NCBI GenBank assembly: GCA_031263945.1 | Contig: JAISEW010000042.1 | Location: 1 to 11,981, forward strand | Source of the DNA: Gracilibacteraceae bacterium | GTDB lineage: Bacteria > Bacillota > Desulfitobacteriia > Desulfitobacteriales > Syntrophobotulaceae | Direction of reading: 5' to 3' | DNA length: 11,981 nucleotides | Shown: positions 1 through 6,803 of the stretch, one piece after another | How positions within the stretch are numbered: position 1 is the first letter of the stretch | Layout: every line of letters begins with the position of its first letter | Made by a program: the position numbers and the translations under genes | The notes under the pieces: model-generated | What the model was told of the DNA's origin: nothing | The model's input: the letters and a program-made list of their open reading frames with translations, nothing else | The model's database searches: none

Positions 1-135
1 GTATTCTTCCCGCGGAAAAATATTCGGATTACAAAAATACACGACCGGTTCGTAGTCCGCCCGCAGTTTTTCCAGCGGATAGCCCGCACAAACCGCGCAG
101 CAGGCGTGCAGGAGAACGGAAGGCCGCGCCGTCAC
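1..135 (-). CDS. queH: Epoxyqueuosine reductase QueH, N-terminal fragment cut by the window edge
   Basis: QueH (formerly DUF208) reduces epoxyqueuosine to queuosine in tRNA, the last step of queuosine synthesis, using an iron-sulphur cluster. Only the first 45 codons are in the window; the gene continues off the left edge. The visible residues run VTARPSVLLHACCAVCAGYP, then a stretch ending in VVYFCNPNIFPREEY. The paired cysteines followed by a third cysteine, and the PNI-P-EEY segment, are typical of the QueH N-terminus. The start is a GTG at 135-133 whose bases overlap the TGA stop of the upstream lipoprotein gene (GTGA, four-base overlap). I see no convincing Shine-Dalgarno, so translational coupling is likely. 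Family assignment rests on recognition of this short segment only. Confidence 0.82.
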   Translation of the reverse strand, partial: MTARPSVLLHACCAVCAGYPLEKLRADYEPVVYFCNPNIFPREEY

Positions 136-800
136 TCGGCTGTCTCGGCCGCCCGCAGGGAGTTGTGGATAAAAAGCACATCCCGGCGCATAGTGTCCCG
201 CTCGCTCCCTGTGCCGTGATACCCGGCCAGCCAGACATAGTCCGTTTCGTTCCAGTCGATATAGGTATTGATAATTTGATCCTCCCCATAGACTGAAATA
301 TAGCGGATGGCTCTTTTACCGCCGATGTCAAGGTTTTCAGAGCGAAGGTCTTCCTCGGTAAAATCTAATTCCGCCAAAGCTATATCGCTCAGATTTCTGC
401 CGTCTTTCGTCAGGATCGACAGGCTGACCTTGGCGGAATTAGGATCCAGGATACCTTTGCCGCCGTCTTCATATACATCAGGGTCTTTCTTCCAGAAGGT
501 CAGCACTTCATACCCAGAGGTCTCCCCGCTTTCCTCTATGCTCCAATAATTCGGATACTCGATCATATAATTCTCAGCGGCAAAAGTGAGGATTTTGATC
601 CCCTCCATGGTTTCATCCGGCGACAATTCCGGTCCCTGTTCCTCCGGCGGGCGATCAGGCCCGCTCTCCGGCGGATTCGGCGGCGCCGTTTCCGGCGGAT
701 TTGCCGCGGGCGGCCGCGCGTTTTCGCCGCAGGCGGCCATAAACAAAATACCGAACGTCATCAAGAAAAACAAGCAGCAACAAATAATTTTTTTCATCAT
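132..800 (-). CDS. Proline-rich lipoprotein of unknown function
   Basis: A predicted exported lipoprotein of 222 residues. It begins MMKKIICCCLFFLMTFG, a basic N-terminus followed by a hydrophobic segment, and has a lipobox-like FMAAC with the acylated cysteine near residue 24. A proline-rich linker follows (about residues 29-63, many PP pairs). The globular part (about 65-222) contains YMIEYPNYWSIEES and alternating strand-like segments, loosely like the PsbP/Mog1-type fold of other bacterial lipoproteins, but I do not recognise the family. The start at 800 is chosen because GGAG lies 4 bases upstream; the second ATG at 797 fits about as well (7 bases). An in-frame ATG at 872 would put 24 residues before the signal peptide and is unlikely. 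The gene overlaps queH by four bases, probably by chance of packing rather than shared function. Confidence 0.75.
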   Translation of the reverse strand: MMKKIICCCLFFLMTFGILFMAACGENARPPAANPPETAPPNPPESGPDRPPEEQGPELSPDETMEGIKILTFAAENYMIEYPNYWSIEESGETSGYEVLTFWKKDPDVYEDGGKGILDPNSAKVSLSILTKDGRNLSDIALAELDFTEEDLRSENLDIGGKRAIRYISVYGEDQIINTYIDWNETDYVWLAGYHGTGSERDTMRRDVLFIHNSLRAAETAE

Positions 801-923
801 TGATCTCCATACGGCTCTCTTCCCCGCTGTCAGCAGGGCGGAGCGCTCTTTTCCCGGTGGATTGTCGAACAAAAAATTTTTTTGATTTTACCCGTTTTAT
901 TAAGCTGATTCTCAACTCCAGCT

Positions 924-929
924 ATTATA
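924..929 (-). promoter_or_regulatory. Possible -10 element for the lipoprotein-queH unit
   Basis: A perfect TATAAT lies about 125 bases upstream of the lipoprotein start in an AT-rich gap. No good -35 hexamer sits 16-18 bases upstream (the 17-base position reads GAAGGT), so the call is weak. The same AT-rich bases read TATTAT on the plus strand, so the direction is uncertain. Confidence 0.35.
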
Positions 930-977
930 CTAAAAACAGCTCTTATACCTTCCTTAAAATATATCTGGGGAAACCCG

Positions 978-1004
978 AACCTGAGACGTCTCAGGTTTTT
1001 TTTT
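978..1004 (+). terminator. Strong intrinsic terminator facing the plus strand
   Basis: A perfect 20-base palindrome (AACCTGAGACGTCTCAGGTT, 978-997) can form an 8-bp stem with an ACGT loop and runs into nine consecutive T (996-1004) on the plus strand. Just before it, GGG-GAAA-CCC (967-976) can form a small GNRA-capped hairpin. No plus-strand gene lies upstream. On the minus strand the same hairpin would end the long operon after the SDR gene, but there it is followed by CGGGTTTCCCC rather than a U tract. It may act in both directions with unequal strength. Confidence 0.65.
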
Positions 1005-1027
1005 GCCCTGAATCCCCGCTCAGCCGA

Positions 1028-1765
1028 TCAGATAAAAGCGCCGCCATCCACCACGATGTTCTGGCCCGTAATAAATCCGCCGTGCGCGATGATGCCGTAA
1101 GCCGCCTCCGCTATATCTTCCGGTTTGGCCGGCCGGCCCAGCGGCGTGCCGCCGGCCAGGGCCTCGATATGATCCTCATGCCCCGCCACCCAGCGGGTAG
1201 TGACGATGCCTGGTGCCAGGCCGATAACACGAACTTCCGGCGCCAGCACCCGGGCCAGGGATTTCGTGACGCTTATTTCCGCCGCTTTGGAAGCGGCGTA
1301 GGCGAGAGAACTGCCGAGACCGGTCAGGCCGGCGATGGACGTGATATTGATGATAACGCCCCGGCTCCGCCGGAGCGCCTCCGCCGCCGCCCGGCAGCAA
1401 AAGAACGTGCCTTTGACGTTGAGGGCAAACACTTCGTCCCAATATTCCGGCTTCATTCCCTCCAGATCCGCATGTTCGACAAAATGCGTCCGCCCGGCGT
1501 TGTTGACCAGAATGTCCAATCCGCCGGCATCGGCGGCGGCCTGCGCCATCATCGCCCTGACCGCGCCGTCGTCCGTCACGTCAGCCCGGTACAGGCGGCA
1601 AACAGCGCCCAACTCCTCGATTTCCCGCCGCGTTTCCTCCGCTTCCCGGGCGGAATGGGCATAATTGACGGCGACCGCCGCGCCCGCCCGCGCGAGACGC
1701 AGAGCGGTCGCCCGGCCGATGCCCGTCCCGCCGCCTGTGATCAAAGCGGTTTTTCCCTGTAACAT
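1028..1765 (-). CDS. Short-chain dehydrogenase/reductase, FabG-like
   Basis: A classical SDR oxidoreductase of 245 residues, the usual family length. The NAD(P)-binding glycine motif is TGGGTGIG (10-17). NNAG is at 88-91, the structural/catalytic Asn is at 116 (ALNVKG), the catalytic Ser at 143 (ITSIAG), and the catalytic pair is Tyr156/Lys160 (YAASK). PG at 185-186 and the C-terminal GQNIVVDGG also fit. It resembles 3-oxoacyl-ACP reductase and related sugar or alcohol dehydrogenases; the substrate cannot be read from sequence. With no fatty-acid genes nearby, a role as the main FabG is not supported. The start is set by a strong AGGAGGG seven bases upstream. It is the last gene of the six-gene run, 16 bases after the J-like/TPR gene. 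Confidence 0.9.
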   Translation of the reverse strand: MLQGKTALITGGGTGIGRATALRLARAGAAVAVNYAHSAREAEETRREIEELGAVCRLYRADVTDDGAVRAMMAQAAADAGGLDILVNNAGRTHFVEHADLEGMKPEYWDEVFALNVKGTFFCCRAAAEALRRSRGVIINITSIAGLTGLGSSLAYAASKAAEISVTKSLARVLAPEVRVIGLAPGIVTTRWVAGHEDHIEALAGGTPLGRPAKPEDIAEAAYGIIAHGGFITGQNIVVDGGAFI

Positions 1766-1772
1766 TTGCGCA

Positions 1773-1779
1773 CCCTCCT
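1773..1779 (-). promoter_or_regulatory. Ribosome binding site of the SDR gene
   Basis: AGGAGGG lies seven bases before the ATG at 1765-1763. It is the strongest Shine-Dalgarno of the run and sits at the end of the operon, so the SDR gene can be translated well independently of upstream reading. It also fixes the start codon. Confidence 0.75.
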
Positions 1780-1781
1780 GT

Positions 1782-4700
1782 TCAATGGAATAGTTTTTTT
1801 AGCTTATCCCAAATGCTCTCGCGGTCACTCCGCTTCACCCTGTCGATATATTCCAATTTATGAAGAAAATTCCGGTAGGCGAGATCGTTTTTGATGGCGA
1901 TCGTTTCCTTGATATACTGTCTGGCCTTCGCAGCATCGCCCTGTTCCTCGTACAGGCGGGCCAGGCCAAAAAGAGCGTCATAGCAAACACGCGTCACGCA
2001 TAAGGCGTAATCGCCCGCTCCGGCCAAAGCCTGCCGGAAAGCTTCTTCCGCTTCCGCCAGCCGGCCCTGTCCGCGCAGACACTCCGCCCGCCAATAGTAA
2101 TAGCAGGGCGTGCGTTCTTTCGGCGGTACGGCGTCCAGCAGGGCCATCGGTTTCCGCCAATAGCCTCTGACCGGGGCGCCGCCTCGGCCTGCCGGGTAGC
2201 GCCCGGGCCGCAGCAGACGCCGCATTAGACGGCCCCGGCGTATATACATTCTGTAATTGTCCGGTTCCGCTTCTATAGCTTTTTGATAATAAAGATTAGC
2301 CATAATGATATTTTGTTTGGCGTATTCATAATACTGCGCCACGGAGGTCAGGACAAAAGAGTCTTTGCTTTTTTCCGTCTTGAGCGCGCGCGCGTACCAA
2401 AACCAGGCTTCGGACAGGCGGCCCTGTTCGTAAAAACATTCGGCGGCGTGGCACATCGTTTCCGCGTCCATGGCGCGCACGCGCACGAGAGTTTCCAGCA
2501 GATCGGATCCTTCGCGGTAACGGCCGCGTTCCTTGAAAAAGATAAGCTTGTTCCGCGTTATTTCCGCCACAGCCGGTTCGTCGTCAGGGCGGAAATGAGC
2601 CAGAGCTTTTTCCCATACTTCCAGCGCTTCCGCTTCCCTGCCCTTTTCCGCCAGCGCGTTCCCCAGCGTCTTATATGCCGCCAGGATATCCGGGTCGAGT
2701 TTGATCGCCTGTTCCAGATATTGGATCGCTTCGTCCCGCTTGCCTTCGGCATAAAAGGTAATGCCCAAATTATTGTAAGCGTACGCGTAGTTGGGATCTA
2801 ATTCTATAGTTCTGAAATAGTCCTTCTTCTCCGCTTCCGTATTGCCGAGATAACTGTAGGCCAATCCCCGCGCGATATAATAATAGGGGTGTTCGCGGAT
2901 TTCGATCTGTTTGGTCAGCAATTCGACCGCCTGTTCGTTCCTGCCTAATTTCGTCATAACGTCAGCCATATTGCCATAGGCGACCTGATGGTTCGGATCC
3001 AGTCTTATGGCCTCGGTAAAAGCGACCACCGCTTCATCGTAACGCCTGAGGTTTTCCAGCACCAATCCCTTGAGGTTCCAGGCATCGGCATAGCCGGGAT
3101 GATTCCGCTCAAACCAGGATATTTCCATCAGCGCCTGAGCGTAAGCTTGCCGGCGGCGCAAAATATTGATAATGGAGACGCGGAAGTCAAGGTTTTCCGG
3201 CGCCGCGTCCCGCGCTTGCTGAAACACGGTCAGGCTTGCATCGTAATCATCCCGGTTGCTATAATATTGAGTCAGGGCGTAGACGGCGACGACCGCGCCC
3301 GGAGAGTCCTTCAGCCACTCCCGGAGTTCCGCCGCCGTTTCAGCCTGCGGCAGCAAATTCAAAGACGCCGCCAGAGCGTACATCCGAAAATTTTTATCCG
3401 GGACATTATTATCTTCTAATTTTTGGCAAATAGCAAGGACTTCCTTATATTCTTCGGCGTCGTAAAATATGTTAAGTTTTAAGTTTATCAGATCGAATAT
3501 CAGCGGATATTCCGCCAGCGTGTTTTCAATAACTTCCAGCGCCCCGCCGTGATCGCCCATATCATATAAAATATGGGATTTATGAATGCGCAAACCCAAA
3601 TTGCCGCCGCCCACGGCCAACCCCTGCTCCGCCGCCTTGAGCGCCGCCGGCTGGTCGCCCCGCCGCCGGAAAATACCGGCCATCGCGTCGTAAATATCCG
3701 CCTCCGCCGGGAATTCCCCCAGATAATAATTACAGCGTTCCAAGGCTTTATCTTCCAGACCTAGAAGCATATAGGCGGAAGGGATCTGCCGGGCAAGCCG
3801 CCGCTTGTCCTCCTCGGTCTTTTCCCAGGCGAAAAACTCTCTTTCCGCTCCCTCCTTATCACCGGCCTCCAGCAGAGCGTACGCCAAAACGCCGTGATGT
3901 TTTGCCGCGTTTTCCGGCGCGGGGATCACGTCAGCCAGCAATGAGCGCACATCGGCAAAACGGCGGCAATTATGGTAACAACTGGCTAATTTGTATATTA
4001 TTTCCTGGTTGTCCGGCGCCGCCGGCAGGCGTTCCTCCAGTTCCGCTCCCATTTTTTCGTTGATATCATAGAATGCGGAAATCAAAAAACTGTCATAGGG
4101 GTTTTCGTAGACCAGCTCCCAATAGCAGTTTTTCGCCTCGTCCAGATTCCCGCTCAAATGCCAGGATTCCGCCAAACCGACCTTAGCGTTATAATGCTCC
4201 GGTTCCTCCAGCAGCACCTCCTGAAACAATTCGCGGGCCTCCGCGTATTTGCCCCTTCTCAGGCGGCAATGCCCAAGCATATTCGCCGCCCGAATATCGC
4301 CCGGTCTGGCGGCGCGGAGATCCGCGGCCAAAGTTTCCGCTTCCTCCGTGTTCCGCGTCAGAGCATAGCGTATTTTCAGCAGCGTCAGATCGGGGTGATC
4401 AATCCCCATACCGTCGGCCGCGGCGAATTGAGCGTCAATATTTTCATAGGCACCTTGGTTTAAGGCGGCGTTGATATTGAAAAAAACATCCAGAAAAGCA
4501 TCATAGTCAAACCCCGGCAGCGCGGGAAACAGCGCGTAACGGATCAAATCGTCATAGGCGCTCTGGTTTAAAACATAATCGATGTAATTGGGGGGAAACT
4601 TTTCTTTCAGCAGTTCCTGCCGCTCTCCCCAGCAAAAAAACTCGGACAGAAATTTCCAGACGGAATGCGGCAAATTATTGTGGTCCATGAGAAAAGCGAG

Positions 4701-5027
4701 CAGTTTCTCGCCGATCTCCTGCTGCGTATCAAGCCGCTGACATACATCCGCGCTGAGCGCCTGCCGCCAGTCCTCAGCGTTTATCCGCTGCGGAAAATCG
4801 GCGTATATCTCTTCTAAAGCGGCGACCACCTCGTCGTCCGGAGTCACCGCCGCCGCGGCCGCCGTTTCCCGGCAATAGGTCAGCGCCTGTTCATACGCTT
4901 CACGCAAACGCAAAAAGCCTTCCTGGTCGTCTTCGGGGTTATGGCTCGGCAAGCGGCGGCGATACGCCTGCTTGACCGCGTCTTCGTCTTTAGTCCTCTC
5001 TATTCCTAATATTTTCCAAATATCCAT
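1782..5027 (-). CDS. J-domain-like protein with a long TPR array, likely co-chaperone of the adjacent HscC
   Basis: A 1081-residue protein with no signal peptide or membrane segment, so probably cytoplasmic. Residues 1-50 resemble a J domain: WKILGI, then KQAYRRRLP, then FLRLREAYEQAL. The loop that normally carries HPD reads SHNPEDD (28-34), so the canonical tripeptide is not intact. Residues about 60-195 are an acidic/aromatic region I do not recognise. From about 205 to 1050 there are many tetratricopeptide repeats, clearest at 650-810 (for example AWNLKGLVLENLRRYDEAVV and AYNNLGITFYAEGKRDEAIQ). Residues about 945-960 break the TPR pattern and may reflect two small frameshifts (see findings). 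The start has GAGGG seven bases upstream. It lies 27 bases after hscC, as expected for a co-chaperone. Substrate delivery or scaffolding for HscC is inference from domains and position. Confidence 0.85.
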   Translation of the reverse strand: MDIWKILGIERTKDEDAVKQAYRRRLPSHNPEDDQEGFLRLREAYEQALTYCRETAAAAAVTPDDEVVAALEEIYADFPQRINAEDWRQALSADVCQRLDTQQEIGEKLLAFLMDHNNLPHSVWKFLSEFFCWGERQELLKEKFPPNYIDYVLNQSAYDDLIRYALFPALPGFDYDAFLDVFFNINAALNQGAYENIDAQFAAADGMGIDHPDLTLLKIRYALTRNTEEAETLAADLRAARPGDIRAANMLGHCRLRRGKYAEARELFQEVLLEEPEHYNAKVGLAESWHLSGNLDEAKNCYWELVYENPYDSFLISAFYDINEKMGAELEERLPAAPDNQEIIYKLASCYHNCRRFADVRSLLADVIPAPENAAKHHGVLAYALLEAGDKEGAEREFFAWEKTEEDKRRLARQIPSAYMLLGLEDKALERCNYYLGEFPAEADIYDAMAGIFRRRGDQPAALKAAEQGLAVGGGNLGLRIHKSHILYDMGDHGGALEVIENTLAEYPLIFDLINLKLNIFYDAEEYKEVLAICQKLEDNNVPDKNFRMYALAASLNLLPQAETAAELREWLKDSPGAVVAVYALTQYYSNRDDYDASLTVFQQARDAAPENLDFRVSIINILRRRQAYAQALMEISWFERNHPGYADAWNLKGLVLENLRRYDEAVVAFTEAIRLDPNHQVAYGNMADVMTKLGRNEQAVELLTKQIEIREHPYYYIARGLAYSYLGNTEAEKKDYFRTIELDPNYAYAYNNLGITFYAEGKRDEAIQYLEQAIKLDPDILAAYKTLGNALAEKGREAEALEVWEKALAHFRPDDEPAVAEITRNKLIFFKERGRYREGSDLLETLVRVRAMDAETMCHAAECFYEQGRLSEAWFWYARALKTEKSKDSFVLTSVAQYYEYAKQNIIMANLYYQKAIEAEPDNYRMYIRRGRLMRRLLRPGRYPAGRGGAPVRGYWRKPMALLDAVPPKERTPCYYYWRAECLRGQGRLAEAEEAFRQALAGAGDYALCVTRVCYDALFGLARLYEEQGDAAKARQYIKETIAIKNDLAYRNFLHKLEYIDRVKRSDRESIWDKLKKLFH

Positions 5028-5054
5028 TTTCCATCCCTCTCAGACAAGAAAATT

Positions 5055-6749
5055 TCAGTAATCCTCATCCTCTAACATTTGGAAAAAACTCTTGAGTTCC
5101 GCCGCCGCCTCGGCAATTTCCTCTGGATCCTGCTTCTCCAGCGTGGCCTCAAAACTTATGAGCAGCGAAGAAATTTCGTAGCGCGCCGACCCGAGCAGTT
5201 CCTGATAAAGCCTCTCGCCTTTTTCCAGCAAATAGCGGTATTCATCTTTTTCCCGCGGATGGATCTTCAAAGATTGCAGATTTTCAAGGCTTTGGCGGAT
5301 CTCATCCTCCGTCATCGCGCCCGGGTTTTTTTCGATGATCAGTTTTTCCGTCTTGCCTGTGGACACCGTCGTCACTTCGACTTCCAGTATCCCGTTCACA
5401 TTGTACGTGTAGCGGATATCCAGTGCCTCTTTCCCGGCCGGGCCCTGCGGCACGCGTATGACCAGCTCGCCGAGAAAAAGGTTCTCTCTGGCCTTGCGGC
5501 TTTCGCCCTGCAGCACGTCCACCCGCACGGTCTGCTGATTGTCATACAGCGTGTAGACGCGGCTGACGCGGGAAGCCGGGATGACAGTGTTACGCTCGAT
5601 GATCGGACAGTAGACGCCGGATTGATAGACGCCTTTAGCGCCGGGCACCGATACGCTGGTCCCCAGCGTGAACGGGCAAACGTCCGTCAGCACCAGCTCC
5701 CGTATTATCTCATTCCGTTCTTTCATGGCGGCATAAACCGCCGCCCCCAAAGCGACCACTTCGTCGGGGTTGATATGCGAGGCGGGCAGGCGGCCGAACA
5801 GCCGGCTGACAAAATTACGGATGATCGGCAGTTTGGTGGCGCCGCCCACAAGAACGACCGTGTCTATATCAGCCAGTTTCAGGGAAGCGTCGGACAAAGT
5901 GCGGATAACCGGGGCCCGCAGTTTATTCAGGATAAAAGCGCACTGTTTTTCAAAATCGTCAATATTGACCGTCATATTGAGCATTTCCCCGTTATACGGG
6001 TAAGACATGGTCACCGCTTTGCCCACCGCGAATTCTTTTTTCGCCGTCTCGGCGCTTTTTTGCAGGATAGCCCTCTCCCGGGGCGGCAATTCCGCGCCGC
6101 CCAGATCATTTTTATACAAAAACATGGCCGCCAGCGCGTTCGTGAAATCTTCGCCGCCCAGAAAATTATCGCCGGCCACGGCCCGGACTTCCATCACATT
6201 GTCATTGTAATCCAGGATGGATATATCAAACGTGCCGCCGCCCAAGTCAAAAATGAGGTATTTGGCCTCCGCCGGGCGCTCATGCAGGCCATAGGCGATA
6301 GCGGCCGCCGTCGGTTCATTCACGATGCGCTCCACTTTCAGCCCGGCCAGTTCGCCCGCCGTTTTGGTGGCGCGGCGCTGCATATCGTTAAAATATGCCG
6401 GTGTGCTTATCACAGCTTCGTCGATTTTTTTGCCTAAAAAAGCTTCCGCGTCCTCTTTCAGCTTGCGGATGACGAAAGAAGACAATTCCTCCGGTACAAA
6501 GGTCTTGCCGCCCAGACGGTATTCTTTTTTGCTCCCCATATGCCGCTTAAAAACAGCCGCGGTCTGTTCGCTGTTCGTGATCTGCCGTTCCCGGGCGATC
6601 TTGCCCACGTAGACCTCGCCGTCGCCGCCCACGCTGACGACTGAAGGCGTCAGGTTTTCCCCGAAAGAATTCGGGATGATCCGCGGCCCCTCCGGTGTAA
6701 AATAGGCGGCCAGACTGTTTGTCGTTCCGAGATCAATTCCGATGATCAA
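5055..6749 (-). CDS. hscC: HscC-type Hsp70 chaperone
   Basis: An ATP-dependent Hsp70 of 564 residues, shorter than DnaK (about 610-640) and matching the HscC subfamily. The ATPase domain shows DLGTTNS (6-12), TPAYFND (116-122), NEPTAAAIAYGL (144-155), FDLGGGTFD (167-175) and VLVGGATKLP (299-308). The interdomain linker is near VLTDVCPFTLG (353-363). The substrate-binding domain covers about 361-475 and includes CPIIERNTVIP and NGILEVEV. The helical lid is short (about 476-564), and the C-terminus ends DEDY with no EEVD-like tail. The start is TTG at 6749-6747, supported by GGGAG seven bases upstream and by MIIGIDLG fitting the family N-terminus. It follows pepF by 54 bases and precedes the J-like/TPR gene. 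Subfamily assignment comes from recognised HscC-like segments such as LTDVCPFTLG and IIERNTVIP. Confidence 0.9.
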   Translation of the reverse strand: MIIGIDLGTTNSLAAYFTPEGPRIIPNSFGENLTPSVVSVGGDGEVYVGKIARERQITNSEQTAAVFKRHMGSKKEYRLGGKTFVPEELSSFVIRKLKEDAEAFLGKKIDEAVISTPAYFNDMQRRATKTAGELAGLKVERIVNEPTAAAIAYGLHERPAEAKYLIFDLGGGTFDISILDYNDNVMEVRAVAGDNFLGGEDFTNALAAMFLYKNDLGGAELPPRERAILQKSAETAKKEFAVGKAVTMSYPYNGEMLNMTVNIDDFEKQCAFILNKLRAPVIRTLSDASLKLADIDTVVLVGGATKLPIIRNFVSRLFGRLPASHINPDEVVALGAAVYAAMKERNEIIRELVLTDVCPFTLGTSVSVPGAKGVYQSGVYCPIIERNTVIPASRVSRVYTLYDNQQTVRVDVLQGESRKARENLFLGELVIRVPQGPAGKEALDIRYTYNVNGILEVEVTTVSTGKTEKLIIEKNPGAMTEDEIRQSLENLQSLKIHPREKDEYRYLLEKGERLYQELLGSARYEISSLLISFEATLEKQDPEEIAEAAAELKSFFQMLEDEDY

Positions 6750-6756
6750 ATTTCTT

Positions 6757-6771
6757 CTCCCTTGCTGAGGG
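6757..6771 (-). promoter_or_regulatory. Shine-Dalgarno of hscC inside a small hairpin
   Basis: GGGAG (6761-6757) lies seven bases before the TTG start of hscC and decides that start. Just upstream, CCCT (6771-6768) can pair with AGGG (6762-6759) across a five-base loop, partly covering the Shine-Dalgarno. With only four pairs the hairpin is weak; together with TTG it suggests modest translation. No CIRCE-type inverted repeat is present. Confidence 0.45.
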
Positions 6772-6803
6772 CTTATTTAGACGCTTATTCCCTGATGTTT
6801 TGG

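Noticed and set aside
595..720. Tandem repeat in the proline-rich part of the lipoprotein gene
   Set aside because: The GCCGCC-type similarity follows from repeated PP and PE codons; no regular DNA repeat unit is preserved.
801..872. Longer start (ATG at 872) for the lipoprotein gene
   Set aside because: It would put 24 residues before a clear signal peptide and lacks the GGAG found at the start near 800.
800..1762. Long plus-strand open frame opposite the SDR gene
   Set aside because: It lies antisense to a gene with complete SDR motifs and encodes a low-complexity Arg/Ala/Pro-rich product with no recognisable domain; a shadow caused by GC-rich codons.
5079..6437. 452-codon plus-strand frame opposite hscC
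   Set aside because: Antisense to a clear Hsp70; composition is rich in Arg, Gln, His and Phe as expected of a reversed frame, and no ribosome binding site or domain supports it.
6750..6803. CIRCE or other heat-shock operator upstream of hscC
   Set aside because: The 54-base gap has no TTAGCACTC-type inverted repeat or promoter; only a small hairpin near the ribosome binding site.
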